From contig MU001508.1 of the NCBI GenBank assembly GCA_010093485.1, positions 386,051 to 450,050 on the forward strand: a stretch of DNA of 64,000 nucleotides. The letters are read 5' to 3'. The position numbers and the translations under genes were made by a program. How positions within the stretch are numbered: the first letter of the stretch is position 1; every line of letters starts with the position of its first letter. Below are positions 11,861 to 21,594 of this stretch, in pieces. The notes beneath the pieces are model-generated. The model worked only from the letters and a program-made list of their open reading frames with translations. It was not told the DNA's origin and did no database searches. Source of the DNA: Karstenula rhodostoma CBS 690.94. Its lineage: Eukaryota; Ascomycota; Dothideomycetes; Pleosporales; Didymosphaeriaceae.

Positions 11861-12918
11861 TACAATTCCGCACTAGCCAGATGTCTGATGGTTCGCCAGA
11901 AGCGACAAAAATAGGCAGTCGAAAACGGCATAAGCGATTCGACGAAACGGCTGCACCTGCATGCAGGCGGATATGAAGGATCGGCGGTAGTTGGAATTGG
12001 GCACAGATCGCAGATGCAGGCTTTGGCGGGACAGCTGGTGTGGCAAAACACGAAGAAGTGTGCGGGAATTTTTGTTTGTTTTCACAATAGTGGGCCTCTC
12101 GCGGTGCAGCGCTGTAGCTAGGCTGTTTTGCAATAAAGGCTGGCTGCAAGCAGATGGGGGGCGTCCGTATCCAGGCCGGACACCGGAACACTTGGCCAAT
12201 GGGTGGTGGTTTTTGCTGATGGCCACGGCGGAGGCCTGACAGCAGTGCAATGCGACCATGGACGAAGCCTCAGGTGGTACTGGATAGCGTTTCGAGGGTG
12301 CAGGCACTGCAGGGGGCGTCGTTCCAGGGCCGTTCTAGTGCAATGGGACCCGCGTTCTTGGCGGGCCTTGGTTCGCCATGGAGCTTTTTGTGCTGGCGAC
12401 GTGTTGAAGTGTTCCCAGCCTCGAGGCGTGCGGGAGCGTAGCGTGTACGTGGTTACGAAAGCAGACAGAGGTCGGCCCGCCCGACGTTGCATTTCGAGCG
12501 CGACGGGGGCAGAAGCACGGGGCTCCGGGGACTCCAAGTGGACCTCACTTCATGCTGCACGTGACGGGCGCTCTATAATTAGGCCGTGCTAAGACGTAGC
12601 TGCTTCTTTGGGCGCCATGGATCAGCGCCCCGGGGTGGGTGGATCCAGCGGACGGCAAAGAATGACCTGCCGATGCAGTGGGCGATGTTGCGGCCACGGC
12701 CACGGCCACGGTCACGGCCACGGTCACGGTCTGACGCTACTTGCCTTGCCTCGGAGTGAACGCCATCGCCATCGCCATCGCTGGCCTGTCTGCCCTCTCT
12801 GCCCTCTCTGCCCTCTCCCTCCATGGGTTGCTAAGAAAACAGCACGCCGGAATGCTCTGCGTCGTCGTAGTGTCACCACCGCCGCCCTGAACCACCGCCC
12901 CGTCCCGTCGCCCAGAAG
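11861..12918. other. intergenic region, promoter side of the propeller gene
   Basis: This roughly 1 kb GC-rich spacer separates two plus-strand genes. Overlapping frames on both strands (12118-12537 minus, 12203-12592 plus) carry no family signal. Its 3' part is dominated by hexamer repeats, listed separately. Confidence 0.45.
12692..12730. repeat. hexamer microsatellite (GGCCAC/GGTCAC)n
   Basis: About six tandem copies of GGCCAC, with GGTCAC variants, lie 190 bp upstream of the propeller gene start. They are followed by CATCGC copies near 12764-12782 and CTGCCCTCT copies at about 12788-12812. The cluster of simple repeats opens long frames on both strands without coding meaning. Confidence 0.85.
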
Positions 12919-15738
12919 ATGGTGGCGAGGAGAGCACCGCCCGACCACGGACCGACGCTCGCTCTCCAGACCGACTACAGGGGAAAGGCGCCTGATGCCA
13001 GCCGCCAGCCTGCGCGCGACGTCTACGGACGCTCGCGCACCGCGTCGCTGAGCTCTGCCGACAACGACAACGACAACGACAACGGGGACGACGACGAGCA
13101 GATCCACACGCACCTGTCGGCCTCGTCCGCCGCCCACACGGACATCTCGTCGTCGAGTGGCATGTCCGGCAACTCGACGGCCCGCACCTCGACCATGACC
13201 GACGACGACCGGCTCGCCGCTGCCACAAGGACGAGCCCCTCGCCGCACGCCCACCCCGCACTCACCCTCCTCGAGCTCGTCTCAAACACCGCCTCCTCGT
13301 CGGCCCTGCCCGATGCCTTCTACTTCAATGTCTCGCGCAAGGGCAACTTCGTCGCCGTCTACTCCTCGTCCAACATCTGGCTGGTCAAAACCACCCAGCT
13401 GCCGCGCCTGTGGGCCCGCACCCTGCAGGTCAAGCGCAAGCCCGTGGCCATTGACATAACAGAGGATGGCTTCTTGCTGGCCGTCCTGTCGCGGCCCTCG
13501 CAGGTCGACTTGTACGAGATACACGGCGAGCAGGACCGCCAGATCAAGAAGAGGCGGACCGTCTCGCTGGTGCACGAGGCTGAAACCCTTGCCATATCAC
13601 CCGACGGCCTCATCATCATCACAGGAAACAAGTTCGGAATCGAGGTCGTGGCGATTGGCACCGATGCTCCTGAGACGGCGCGCCGCACGCTCACAGGGCC
13701 AGTGGGTGACACGCTCGAATTCTCAGACGACGGCCGCACCCTGCTCATCACCAGTTACGCACGTAAATCCGCCCACTCCTCCCTGTACATACTACCTGGC
13801 CTCTTCGATGGCCCGCTCAACGAGGAGGGCGTACCGATCCCCGAATCGCCAGATACCCTCTGGACAAGGTCGATGCTCTTTCCCGAAACCGCAAAGATAG
13901 CTCGGCAAGCCACCCTCCTTCCGGATGCAGACACAGGCCACGTCAGCGAGCTATTCGCCTTCAACTCGCAGGAAGATACGTGGGGTGTATACGACATTGC
14001 AACCCAGCGATTTACCCAGCGAAAGATGTTCCTGCCTGATCAACAGCGATGGACACGCTCCGAATTTGTCGACGATGCAATGCCCGCCGTTTCTCCGAAC
14101 GCCGACTTGGCTGCAGTCTCACTCAGGATGCGAGGCACGACCAGCATCTGGATTTACCAAGTGCCCGAGTGGGATTTCCAGTCTACCACCAAATCTGACC
14201 TCTCCCCGATTCAGCCATGCTTCTGCATTCCGATATTAACCGATAGTCCCAACATCTATCAGGAAATCTGCATTCTGCGATGGGTGACCATCAATTCGCA
14301 TGTACAGCGTCTGATCGCTGTCGGGAACTCCAGCACCGCGTCCGCCGACCAGGTGCCAGGTGCTTCAGCTGGATCAAAGGGTGTCGTGATCGTTCTGGAT
14401 TTTGACAAGTCAAAGCCTGCTGGCAGTGCTGTACCACGCCCTACGAAAACCGAGTACGACTTGGATCCACTCTGCCCAGGAGAGATGCTGCCAGAAGGGT
14501 CAATTGACTTTGAGCGTGAAGTGGAGCTAGTGAGGACGAGAACATTAGCCCAGCGAAGAGCTCAGGATGCCAATAGCAGCGGTAGCCGCCGAAACTCCAG
14601 AATCGACTCTGCGCCCGTTCGTGCGCGAACTTCGGCCAACCGAGAACGTCCTGCGTCCATTCGCCGACCCACCGATGAGGATGAACTGACCGCTGAAGAA
14701 GCCCAAGCTGCTTTCGAAATGCCCTATGATAACCAGCAGCCACGATCCCAAATGTCACTAGCAAGAGCCGCTACAGTCGCTGCAGTTTCTCCCGCCAACA
14801 GGCGCCATCTCAGAGCATTGCCTTTTCGACCCTTGGAGTACAGACGGGCAGATGGCATGCGGGAAATGCCACATGAGAGTGACGCTGACAACTGGGTTCC
14901 ACCTCCCCCGGCATACACTGCCACCGCAGAAGCCGCCCAAAGTGTCAGCCTAAGTCATCCCAGTGGAGCACCACCTGTTTCAGGCCCTTCGGCTAGTAAC
15001 GCCGAATCCGCAATACCTCCGGTTCCTGCACTACCGACGAACCTGGCGCAGTTCATCCCTCCCATGGCACCGACTCATCCTTACCAGTCTCGCGGAGCCA
15101 TGCAATCGCAGTCATCGACCGACCTCCCATCAACGCGGGCAGTCTCGCCAACATTTGTCACACTTCCACAACAACGTCGCCCATCTCTCTTGCACCCTAC
15201 TACGTTCCCGAGCCCAGAAAGCTTCAATCCAGGTCGAAGACGTAGTTCTACTGCGAGCCGAAACCCTCTGCCTCAAATACCTCCACAAATGCCCAGGGTA
15301 CCGTCGCAGCACCGATCTGCTTATCAAGCTACAGCGTCGAATTACAGCAATCCGACCAGGCCGAACATCCGCCCCGACTTTCGAGCGCGCAGGGCCGTCG
15401 AAAGCACAGTCGATCTACGCCTTCCGCCCATCATCAATCCTTTCAATGGTCGCAGAGGCTCCGAACCACTTGTAGGCATCCAGGGCAGACCTGTACCCGC
15501 AGGTGCATCACCAAACCGCGCGAGCATGCCTCCACCAAACGCCAGACGCAGTCTCCTCCCGCGGCTGACGACACGTGGCGACGCAATACTACAACCGAAC
15601 GGTGTGCCGCTCTCTGCGCCACCGGGCGTGGGCGCAGGACATGCGAGGGGGCCATCAAGGTTTAACCTCAGAGGAGGCAATCCGGGGGAGAAGACGACGA
15701 GCAGTCCGAAGAGGAAAATCAATTGCGTTGTCATGTAG
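12919..15738 (+). CDS. beta-propeller-like protein with C-terminal CaaX box
   Basis: A single exon encodes 939 residues. I took the first ATG (12919); the ATGs at 13162 and 13195 are alternatives, because the first 90 residues are low complexity (a DNDNDNDN run). From about residue 115 the protein has WD40-like blades (FYFNVSRKGNFVAVYSSSNI, VAIDITEDGFLLAVLSRP, ETLAISPDGLIIITGNKFG, DTLEFSDDGRTLLITSY), continuing to about residue 500. The second half is disordered and Ser/Pro/Arg-rich. The last residues are SSPKRKINCVVM: a basic patch followed by Cys-Val-Val-Met, a canonical farnesylation-type CaaX box. Membrane attachment is therefore likely. The propeller is seen only as blade-like sequence and no partner can be named. 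Confidence 0.8.
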   Translation: MVARRAPPDHGPTLALQTDYRGKAPDASRQPARDVYGRSRTASLSSADNDNDNDNGDDDEQIHTHLSASSAAHTDISSSSGMSGNSTARTSTMTDDDRLAAATRTSPSPHAHPALTLLELVSNTASSSALPDAFYFNVSRKGNFVAVYSSSNIWLVKTTQLPRLWARTLQVKRKPVAIDITEDGFLLAVLSRPSQVDLYEIHGEQDRQIKKRRTVSLVHEAETLAISPDGLIIITGNKFGIEVVAIGTDAPETARRTLTGPVGDTLEFSDDGRTLLITSYARKSAHSSLYILPGLFDGPLNEEGVPIPESPDTLWTRSMLFPETAKIARQATLLPDADTGHVSELFAFNSQEDTWGVYDIATQRFTQRKMFLPDQQRWTRSEFVDDAMPAVSPNADLAAVSLRMRGTTSIWIYQVPEWDFQSTTKSDLSPIQPCFCIPILTDSPNIYQEICILRWVTINSHVQRLIAVGNSSTASADQVPGASAGSKGVVIVLDFDKSKPAGSAVPRPTKTEYDLDPLCPGEMLPEGSIDFEREVELVRTRTLAQRRAQDANSSGSRRNSRIDSAPVRARTSANRERPASIRRPTDEDELTAEEAQAAFEMPYDNQQPRSQMSLARAATVAAVSPANRRHLRALPFRPLEYRRADGMREMPHESDADNWVPPPPAYTATAEAAQSVSLSHPSGAPPVSGPSASNAESAIPPVPALPTNLAQFIPPMAPTHPYQSRGAMQSQSSTDLPSTRAVSPTFVTLPQQRRPSLLHPTTFPSPESFNPGRRRSSTASRNPLPQIPPQMPRVPSQHRSAYQATASNYSNPTRPNIRPDFRARRAVESTVDLRLPPIINPFNGRRGSEPLVGIQGRPVPAGASPNRASMPPPNARRSLLPRLTTRGDAILQPNGVPLSAPPGVGAGHARGPSRFNLRGGNPGEKTTSSPKRKINCVVM

Positions 15739-16345
15739 GCCGAGGAAGATGTTATCTGTATATTTGTATGTGCGTGAACCTGGAGTCTGGGATTTTGGGT
15801 GCTATTGAGATTTGGCGTCGAGAGTACATTATATACCCACCTAGTGTTTCTGGCGCGCTATCGCTCGCGAGCCGAAGATGTTTGATCCTCGAGGTGTGAA
15901 GGCGTGGATGTGACGCAGCAACACAGTGAGTAGATCAGCGAGCTGTGTTGCAGCGCGACGAAATGAGAAATTTTCTTTTCTTGACTCTCGATGTTTGTCT
16001 TTTGTAGATGCATGCGAGAAGCCGCACCCGTGTGGCACGACGTCGATTGCGTGATGCTCAACATGGCGCAATATGCAGCGACGAAGGCGCAAACTTTGAC
16101 GGGACGGCGCGCGTGTCGTATAAGAATCGCACGTCTGCCCGCTTACCCTCTCTTCGTGCTGTTTTGGCTGTCGGAATAGCTGCGCCTCGTACTGTTATGT
16201 TTATCCCGTTTTATTCATCGCCGGTGGGAAGAAGCACGCGTGCCTGGATGGAACGAACTACAGGATGTGATAAACACGAATGATCCCGGCTAGTCTTCAT
16301 TGTAACCGCTTCCATTCAGCGCAGTTTAGGATAAGGAAGAAGAAG

Positions 16346-16365
16346 AAAAAAAAAAAAAAAAAAAA
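16346..16365. repeat. poly(A) tract, 20 bp
   Basis: Twenty consecutive A residues follow a short GAAGAA-rich lead. The tract lies downstream of the minus-strand tRNA gene and is separate from its terminator. Confidence 0.9.
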
Positions 16366-16402
16366 GTACGAATTAGTGGTGGGTTGAGGCGAGAGAAAAG
16401 GC

Positions 16403-16408
16403 AAAAAA
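16403..16408 (-). terminator. RNA polymerase III terminator of tRNA-Cys
   Basis: Six A on the plus strand read as TTTTTT on the minus strand, 13 bases beyond the tRNA 3' end. This is a standard polymerase III stop. Confidence 0.8.
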
Positions 16409-16421
16409 CATGTTCGAAGGA

Positions 16422-16509
16422 AGCGGCGAACCAGAATTGAACTGGTGACCTTCAGGAACCACGAGCTTGGTGACTGCAGCCCGCTGCTCTACCACTGAGC
16501 TACCGCCGC
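16422..16509 (-). tRNA. tRNA-Cys (GCA) with a 16-nt intron
   Basis: The 88-nt minus-strand gene folds as a tRNA. The acceptor stem is GCGGCGG paired with TCGCCGC (last pair G-U). The D-arm is GCTC/GAGC with loop AGTGGTA. The anticodon loop starts CTGCAG with anticodon GCA. The variable loop is AGGTC, and the T-arm is ACCAG/CTGGT with loop TTCAATT. U at the discriminator position is the known Cys identity base. The loop is interrupted after position 37 by about 16 nt, where eukaryotic nuclear tRNA introns sit. Four of five anticodon-stem pairs form; G27 faces A43. The internal A and B boxes are present and a T6 terminator follows. Confidence 0.85.
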
Positions 16510-17095
16510 GGTATTGATTTGATGATAAAACCCCTACGTTTTGAATATATATCTGCAATTATAACCCGGGCTGGAGAGGGCGGAAGAGGAAGATGGAGGG
16601 GCAAGCTAGTGGCGGGTGGGGCGGGGCGGGGGGGGGGGGGGGGGGTGGGGCGACAAGCGCTGTGTAACCGAGGGTTGATAGGCCTGTTTTCGATGGGGTT
16701 GGGGATTACCGGATGGGGAATGTTGGGGTTGGTGGACTACCCTGGAGCGGTGGTGCGGTGTTTTGGGTGGTGGTGATGTTTTGTTGCGGTGATAGATGTT
16801 TACTATTCCTTGGAGATCTGGAGGGATTGGTGTTGGATACTACGTTCGGTCCGTCTGTGTGCGCGAGAGACGCTGGCGATGGTGAACTGGGATAGTGACG
16901 GTTTTCAGGCTTGGCAAGGGTAGGGCTGTGTGTACTTTGTTGATTTTAGCTGATTAGATCGTGGTCGTAGGCCATCGCTGGGTGCTCGGTGTGGATATGG
17001 TATCATTCACGCCGGCCATCTCAACGTCCACCACCACAAGCTGCTTCATCTCCATCAACGTCGTCATCTCCCCCTTCACGCCCATTTCGCTAACA
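16510..17095. other. intergenic region with poly(G) tract
   Basis: The spacer between the tRNA and the ZIP 3' end is strongly G-rich on the plus strand and carries a run of 18 G. No gene is seen. Confidence 0.45.
16628..16645. repeat. poly(G) tract, 18 bp
   Basis: Eighteen consecutive G residues are embedded in a G-rich stretch (about 16610-16655). Such a tract can form a G-quadruplex and is prone to length error in sequencing. Confidence 0.9.
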
Positions 17096-18739
17096 CTAAG
17101 CCCATTTTCCTAGCAAACTCATCAGCGCCATGCCCGCAACCAAGAAAAACATGGCCACCCCCGTCCTCAGCGCGCCCGCGCCCACAAGCCCGCCCTGCAG
17201 CCAGTCCCGCGCCAGCATCTCGTGGATGCCGACCCACGCGAGGATCCCCGCGCTCAGCGCATCCAGCGTGCCGATGGCGATCAGCGTCGACGCGTCGCTC
17301 CCGTTGAACCGGTCGAGCACGCCGATCCCGATGGCCATCCCGATGGGCGTGACCAGCATGAAGCCGCCCGCCATGAGGCACCTGGACAGCATCGACGCGG
17401 CTTGCGGCGGGAGGCCCGCGATGCAGGTGCCGAGCGCGAGGCCTTCGAACATCTGGTGGAAGAGGATGACGATGAAAAGGGTTATGAAGAAGGCGTCGCT
17501 GGAGACGACGAGGGTGATGCCGATGACTGTCCAAGATCAGTTTTGCGCACTGGAAATCGAGAAGGCGAGACTTACGCAGTGAGTGGAAGATGATGCCTGC
17601 CTCCAGTACCAGCACGTTGATCTTTGCGTCCGCGTCGCTGTGCAGATCTACGTGCTCGCTGTGTCCGTGGGCCGGGATGACGGCGCTGGTAGCTGGGCTG
17701 GTGGTCTTTGCGTCGTCAGTGGGAGGAGCAGCGGCTTCGGCGTCTTGTCCGCTTCGTTTGCTCTGGCGCCAGAGGAGAAACCGCTTGCTGATGTAGTCGA
17801 TCAGGAAAGACACGAACAGTCCCGCCATGAAGATGGCCGCTGTAGTGCCTTCGTAAGGCAATTCGCCCAAGCATTCGTTGCCGAACATAAGGTAGGCATG
17901 CGTGAATAGCTGCTTCGGATTAGCATGCGACGTTTCTCTGGGTCGAGTGGATGGAACCGTACATGTACAAAGGCAGTCGAAATGATGACACCGGTACCGA
18001 ACTGCTTCGCCGCCACGAAGACGAGACTGCGCTGGGACATGCGCGTAAATCGCGTCATGATAACTGGCAAAAAGGCTCCGAGACCGCTGGTCACGAGGAT
18101 GACAAAGAGCAGTCCAATCCGGAGCGGCTTGTTGTATTCACGGTCTATTCGTTGGCAGGTAGGCGCTGCTTCTGATCCACCACCACCGGTGCAGTGTCTA
18201 AAGATATCAGTATCCATGATAGTAATTAACAGTTGAGGATAGTACTCACGGGACACCTGCATGCTCGTGACAGTGCACTCCTTCATTTGCACCGCCCACC
18301 TCGGATCCGCCTTCATGGGCATGCTCTTCCTCGCTTTCTGTGCTCTCTGCACCTTCGACGAGGATCTGGACATCATCGCCTGTTGAGTTGACGCAGTATC
18401 TGTGCTGATTAGGAGTGATCTGAGTATCTGCCAGGTCGACGACTCACGTGCTGCTGCCGTGCGCATGGCAGCCAGTATACTGTGCCTCGAACTCCTCGGT
18501 CGCTGTAGGCCCTACAACTTCGTACTCTGCTGTGCCAGCGACGCAATATCTGTTGTTGTGAGATTGGCGATCTCTTCGTCATGGCATGGAACTCACTGCA
18601 CGGTAGAATGGGCATGGCACTCCGAGACAGCAGTAATCGAAGGCGCTGCCGCGGAAGCTGTCGTCGGAGCCGGAGTCGTAGTCTGCGCAAAACCACTCGC
18701 AGAAAGTAGGACTAGCGCGGCTGAAGCCGCAGTCTTCAT
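17096..18739 (-). CDS. zrfC: ZIP zinc transporter, ZrfC/Zrt1-like
   Basis: Six exons on the minus strand (18597-18739, 18448-18549, 18250-18399, 17963-18197, 17576-17909, 17096-17526) give 464 residues. A signal peptide (MKTAASAALVLLSASGFAQ) leads to an extracellular domain with three copies of a Cys-His-x-His-x4-[Tyr/His]-Cys motif at residues 41-50, 75-84 and 125-134. Eight membrane segments follow. Between TM3 and TM4 lies a loop with HGHSEHVDLH, and the ZIP signature is intact: HSLLIGITLVVS (His319) and FHQMFEGLALG (His345, Glu349). The family imports zinc across the plasma membrane. The gene is divergent from the secreted Asp f 2-like gene over a 1.1 kb promoter with ZafA- and PacC-type hexamers, the arrangement of zrfC-aspf2, where the pair is induced by zinc lack at neutral or alkaline pH. 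Orthology rests on domain plus synteny, not on a search. Confidence 0.92.
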
Positions 18740-19823
18740 GTTGGGGCGCATTATGTAGGTGTGCAACGCTCGAGTCGTTCCCGTAACCGCGTGTCGATTG
18801 TGGCAGCAACGAACAAGTTACAAGCAAGCAGCACCCTGTCCCGAAACCCACGAATATAAGTTTCCGCTACTGAGTACACTAATGGAGAAATGCCGTTTCC
18901 GCCCACGCCAAGTTGCCTACGCCAAGCTCAGCGCATACCTTGATGGCCTTCCAAGAACTTGGCGGAAGGAGCTTCATTCGGCCGGATTGCTGTGTTCTCT
19001 CTTGGGCATTCCGAATTTTGGCGATGCCTTCCCACACGGGAAGTAGCGTCCGCCATTGGGCTTGGGGCTGTGCTTGGCGGTGAATGGGCGCAGGTGTTAC
19101 TTCAGTGTGGACCGAGTGAGATGCGCTTGGGTGGATACTCGGATGAGAATTCAGATGTTCTAGTAGAGCTAGCTGTGTGTCATCAATCAATTGTGGGAAA
19201 AGAAAAGAGAGATGGGTGGGATGGTAATGTGGAACGGAGTTAGTGGGCAAGTTCAAGGTGGGTGGAAGAGACATTCAAAGCATGGAAAGCAAAGATTCGA
19301 ATACCAGATAACTACATAAGTATATTCAAGTATATGGTATGTTCTAGGGAAACACCTGGTAGTATGCAATAGCGCTGTATCTGTCCTAGGTTGACTACTG
19401 CCCACACTGTCAGTCGATTAGCAGGGTTTGCGGGGTCCATCTGCTAGACAGGAGAACCACCTCCGTTCGCTCAGGACATCAAGGTACTTTTGTACCGCCA
19501 CCTTCGACATCGACCAAGTCTTTCTTGAAGTTTCGGTCTTGGCTGATCATGATGAGCTTAGCAAATGCCACACGCGGCTCCATGGCTTCCCAACAATCGG
19601 CTTGGGTGGCAGGGAAAGGCCATCATGGTGGATCAAAGTAGGACTTGGGGAGACTTCCGGTGGGCTATCAGTCTCGGCGCGAAAGCTACGTGACCTGGCA
19701 TCCCAACAGGCAGAGTAGCGTAGATCCACGTGGAAAAGTATAAAAGGTGTTGTACCTGCAGCAAGCATCAATCAGCACCGGATTCATTCGCCATCTCAGA
19801 CCTCCTGACAATCGTCATTCACA
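18740..19823. promoter_or_regulatory. shared divergent promoter of the zinc-uptake pair
   Basis: This 1084-bp spacer separates the two start codons. It contains three copies of CAAGGT, the core reported for the zinc-response activator ZafA: 18937-18942 (minus), 19254-19259 (plus) and 19480-19485 (plus). It also contains six copies of GCCARG, the PacC core: 18907-18912 and 18921-18926 (plus), and 18958-18963, 19073-19078, 19538-19543 and 19694-19699 (minus). By chance about 0.5 and 1 would be expected. Four of the PacC-type sites and one CAAGGT fall within 175 bp on the transporter side. The sites are seen; their use is inferred from known regulation of zrfC-aspf2. Confidence 0.65.
19739..19745 (+). 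promoter_or_regulatory. TATA box of the Asp f 2-like gene
   Basis: TATAAAA lies 78 bp upstream of the start codon, a usual distance for a strongly inducible fungal gene. Confidence 0.6.
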
Positions 19824-20858
19824 ATGGATGTTCTTCGATCCGCTGTCCTCCTCTTCGCTGCCTCGGCTGTTGCCTCCCCGGCTCTGCTTCCCCGTCAAGC
19901 CAGCACTGTGACTGTTACCCAGGTCGCATCTGCACCAGCTCCTACGGCTACTGCATGGAACTCTGGGGCCGTTGACGAATTTACCATCCACTCTTCTTGC
20001 AACAACACGGAAGCTGCTCAAATCAAGAAGGGCCTTGGAGAGACGCTGATCCTTGTGCGACACGCGCGTGATCACATCCTGCGATTTGGCAACTCGAGCG
20101 AGATCTATCAAAAGTACTTTGGCAACGCCAGCACGGGCGAGCCAATTGGATGGTACACCAAGATTGCAGACGGCAACAAAGCAGATCTGTTGTTTAGATG
20201 CGACGACCCCGATTCGAACTGTGGCCAAGAAGGTGATTAGATACCAGACTGCAAATGGGACTGATTGTTGACGTGCTCCAGGCTGGGCTGGCCACTGGCG
20301 CGGTGAAAACGCTACTTCAGAAACAGTCATCTGCCCCCTATCGTATGAAGTCCGCAAGCCTCTCGAGGCGCTTTGCGGCTTTGGCTGGGATGTCGCGAAT
20401 GGCAAGACCAACTTTTACTGGGCGTCCGATCTGCTACACCGTCTCCTCCACGTCCCCACGGTCGGAGAAGGTATCGTCGAGCACTATGCCGAAGACTACG
20501 CCGAGGTCATCGAGCTTGCGCAGACAGAGTCCAGCCTATCTGTGAGGGACAGCGATACGCTTCAATTGTTCGCGCTTGAAGCTTACGCTCACGATATTTC
20601 GATTCCGGGCGAGGGCTGTGCTGGAAAGTGGACTGCTACAAGCTCCGATGTTGCAAGTGCAACCAGTGCGGCTGCCAGCCTAAGCAGTGCGGAAGCTGCG
20701 AGCGCGACCGACACACCTTCGCCCACTCTAAGCGAAGAACCTTCGGCAACTTCGGCTGCGCCAGCGGTATGTGATTGAAGTGCTTTTGAAGGTTGATCAT
20801 TGCTAACAGATAGTAGGAGTGCCACACTCATGCTGACGGCGTGGTGCACTGCTCTTAA
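19824..20858 (+). CDS. aspf2: Asp f 2/Pra1-like secreted zinc-binding protein (zincophore)
   Basis: Three exons (19824-20232, 20282-20766, 20817-20858) give 311 residues. The protein has a signal peptide (MDVLRSAVLLFAASAVAS), an LPRQ Kex2-like site, and the family core starting at FTIHSSCNNTEA. It contains HILRFGNSSEIYQKYFGNA, then HRLLH at 189-193 followed by a conserved HYAED segment (204-208), a zincin-like pattern shared by Pra1 and Asp f 2. A Ser/Ala/Thr-rich linker leads to the C-terminus ECHTHADGVVHCS, which is encoded alone by the 42-nt third exon. Known members are secreted under zinc starvation, bind zinc and hand it to a partner ZIP (Pra1 with Zrt1). The neighbouring divergent ZIP carries the same Cys/His motif. 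Asp f 2 is also an allergen family. Function here is inferred from family and context. Confidence 0.92.
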
Positions 20859-21594
20859 GCAGTGCGAGGATTCATGTTAGCGCATAGACAGATGTCGCTA
20901 TAGGCCGCGAATGTAATGGATTCCTACGTATAATGCATCTTATCACGTGTTCTCAAACTGCCGTGATGTGCGGAATCAAATATGGGGTTCAGATACCCGC
21001 GGCCGTGGTGGTGCGTTATCTTAACTCGCAGAGCCTTTTTTTGCAGAGCTTAATAATGGAGACAAAGCGCAGGTACATATACAGCCCAGTTCTCGAAAGG
21101 TATCTCAGCTCGTTCATTAAATTACTGATAGAAATTCGTGGGGCCACGCACATGTAACTTCAGAGTAGCAACCGTGGGGCCCTCTTGGTCATAAAGATCC
21201 CACAATAGTACCCCTATGGCCCCGCTTTGTTGATTGGGACGCATATTGAGCTTTATCAAACTCATGTGCTTCTTTCGTGAATGGGCCTCTGTACTAGTGC
21301 TGCGTAACATTGCTACATTCATCCGATTGGCAGCAGGGGCCGTAGGTCGAACGGCTACTTTCGAATAACTTGGCGTCGTAAATGATCATCAACACCAGAG
21401 ATGGGCGGTCGTCGTATCAACCGGTTCCCAAGGAAGTATTGTTGGGTACCGATAACGCTCTAGGCTGATGCAACTGCGTTGGTCGACATGGTGTGCGTAT
21501 GGCCATGGAGCGACACCATTTTCTGTGATCAGAACATCCGTCACAGTACTACGGCCTTTACCTGCTTCTGTTGTGATCGTCGGACTCATAGACC
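20859..21594. other. intergenic region
   Basis: The spacer lies between two plus-strand genes for secreted proteins and must hold the promoter of the DUF1996 gene. No other feature is seen. Confidence 0.45.

Larger units (their letters stand above)
15739..16421. other. intergenic region with poly(A) tract
   Basis: The spacer holds the 3' flank of the propeller gene and, at 16346-16365, a run of 20 A. Short frames on both strands (15841-16092 minus, 16008-16283 plus) are not convincing. Confidence 0.45.

Noticed and set aside
12724..13261. Two long minus-strand frames (about 175 residues) opposite the propeller gene start
   Set aside because: Arg/Gly/Val-rich shadow frames produced by GC-rich simple repeats; the plus strand carries the plausible protein.
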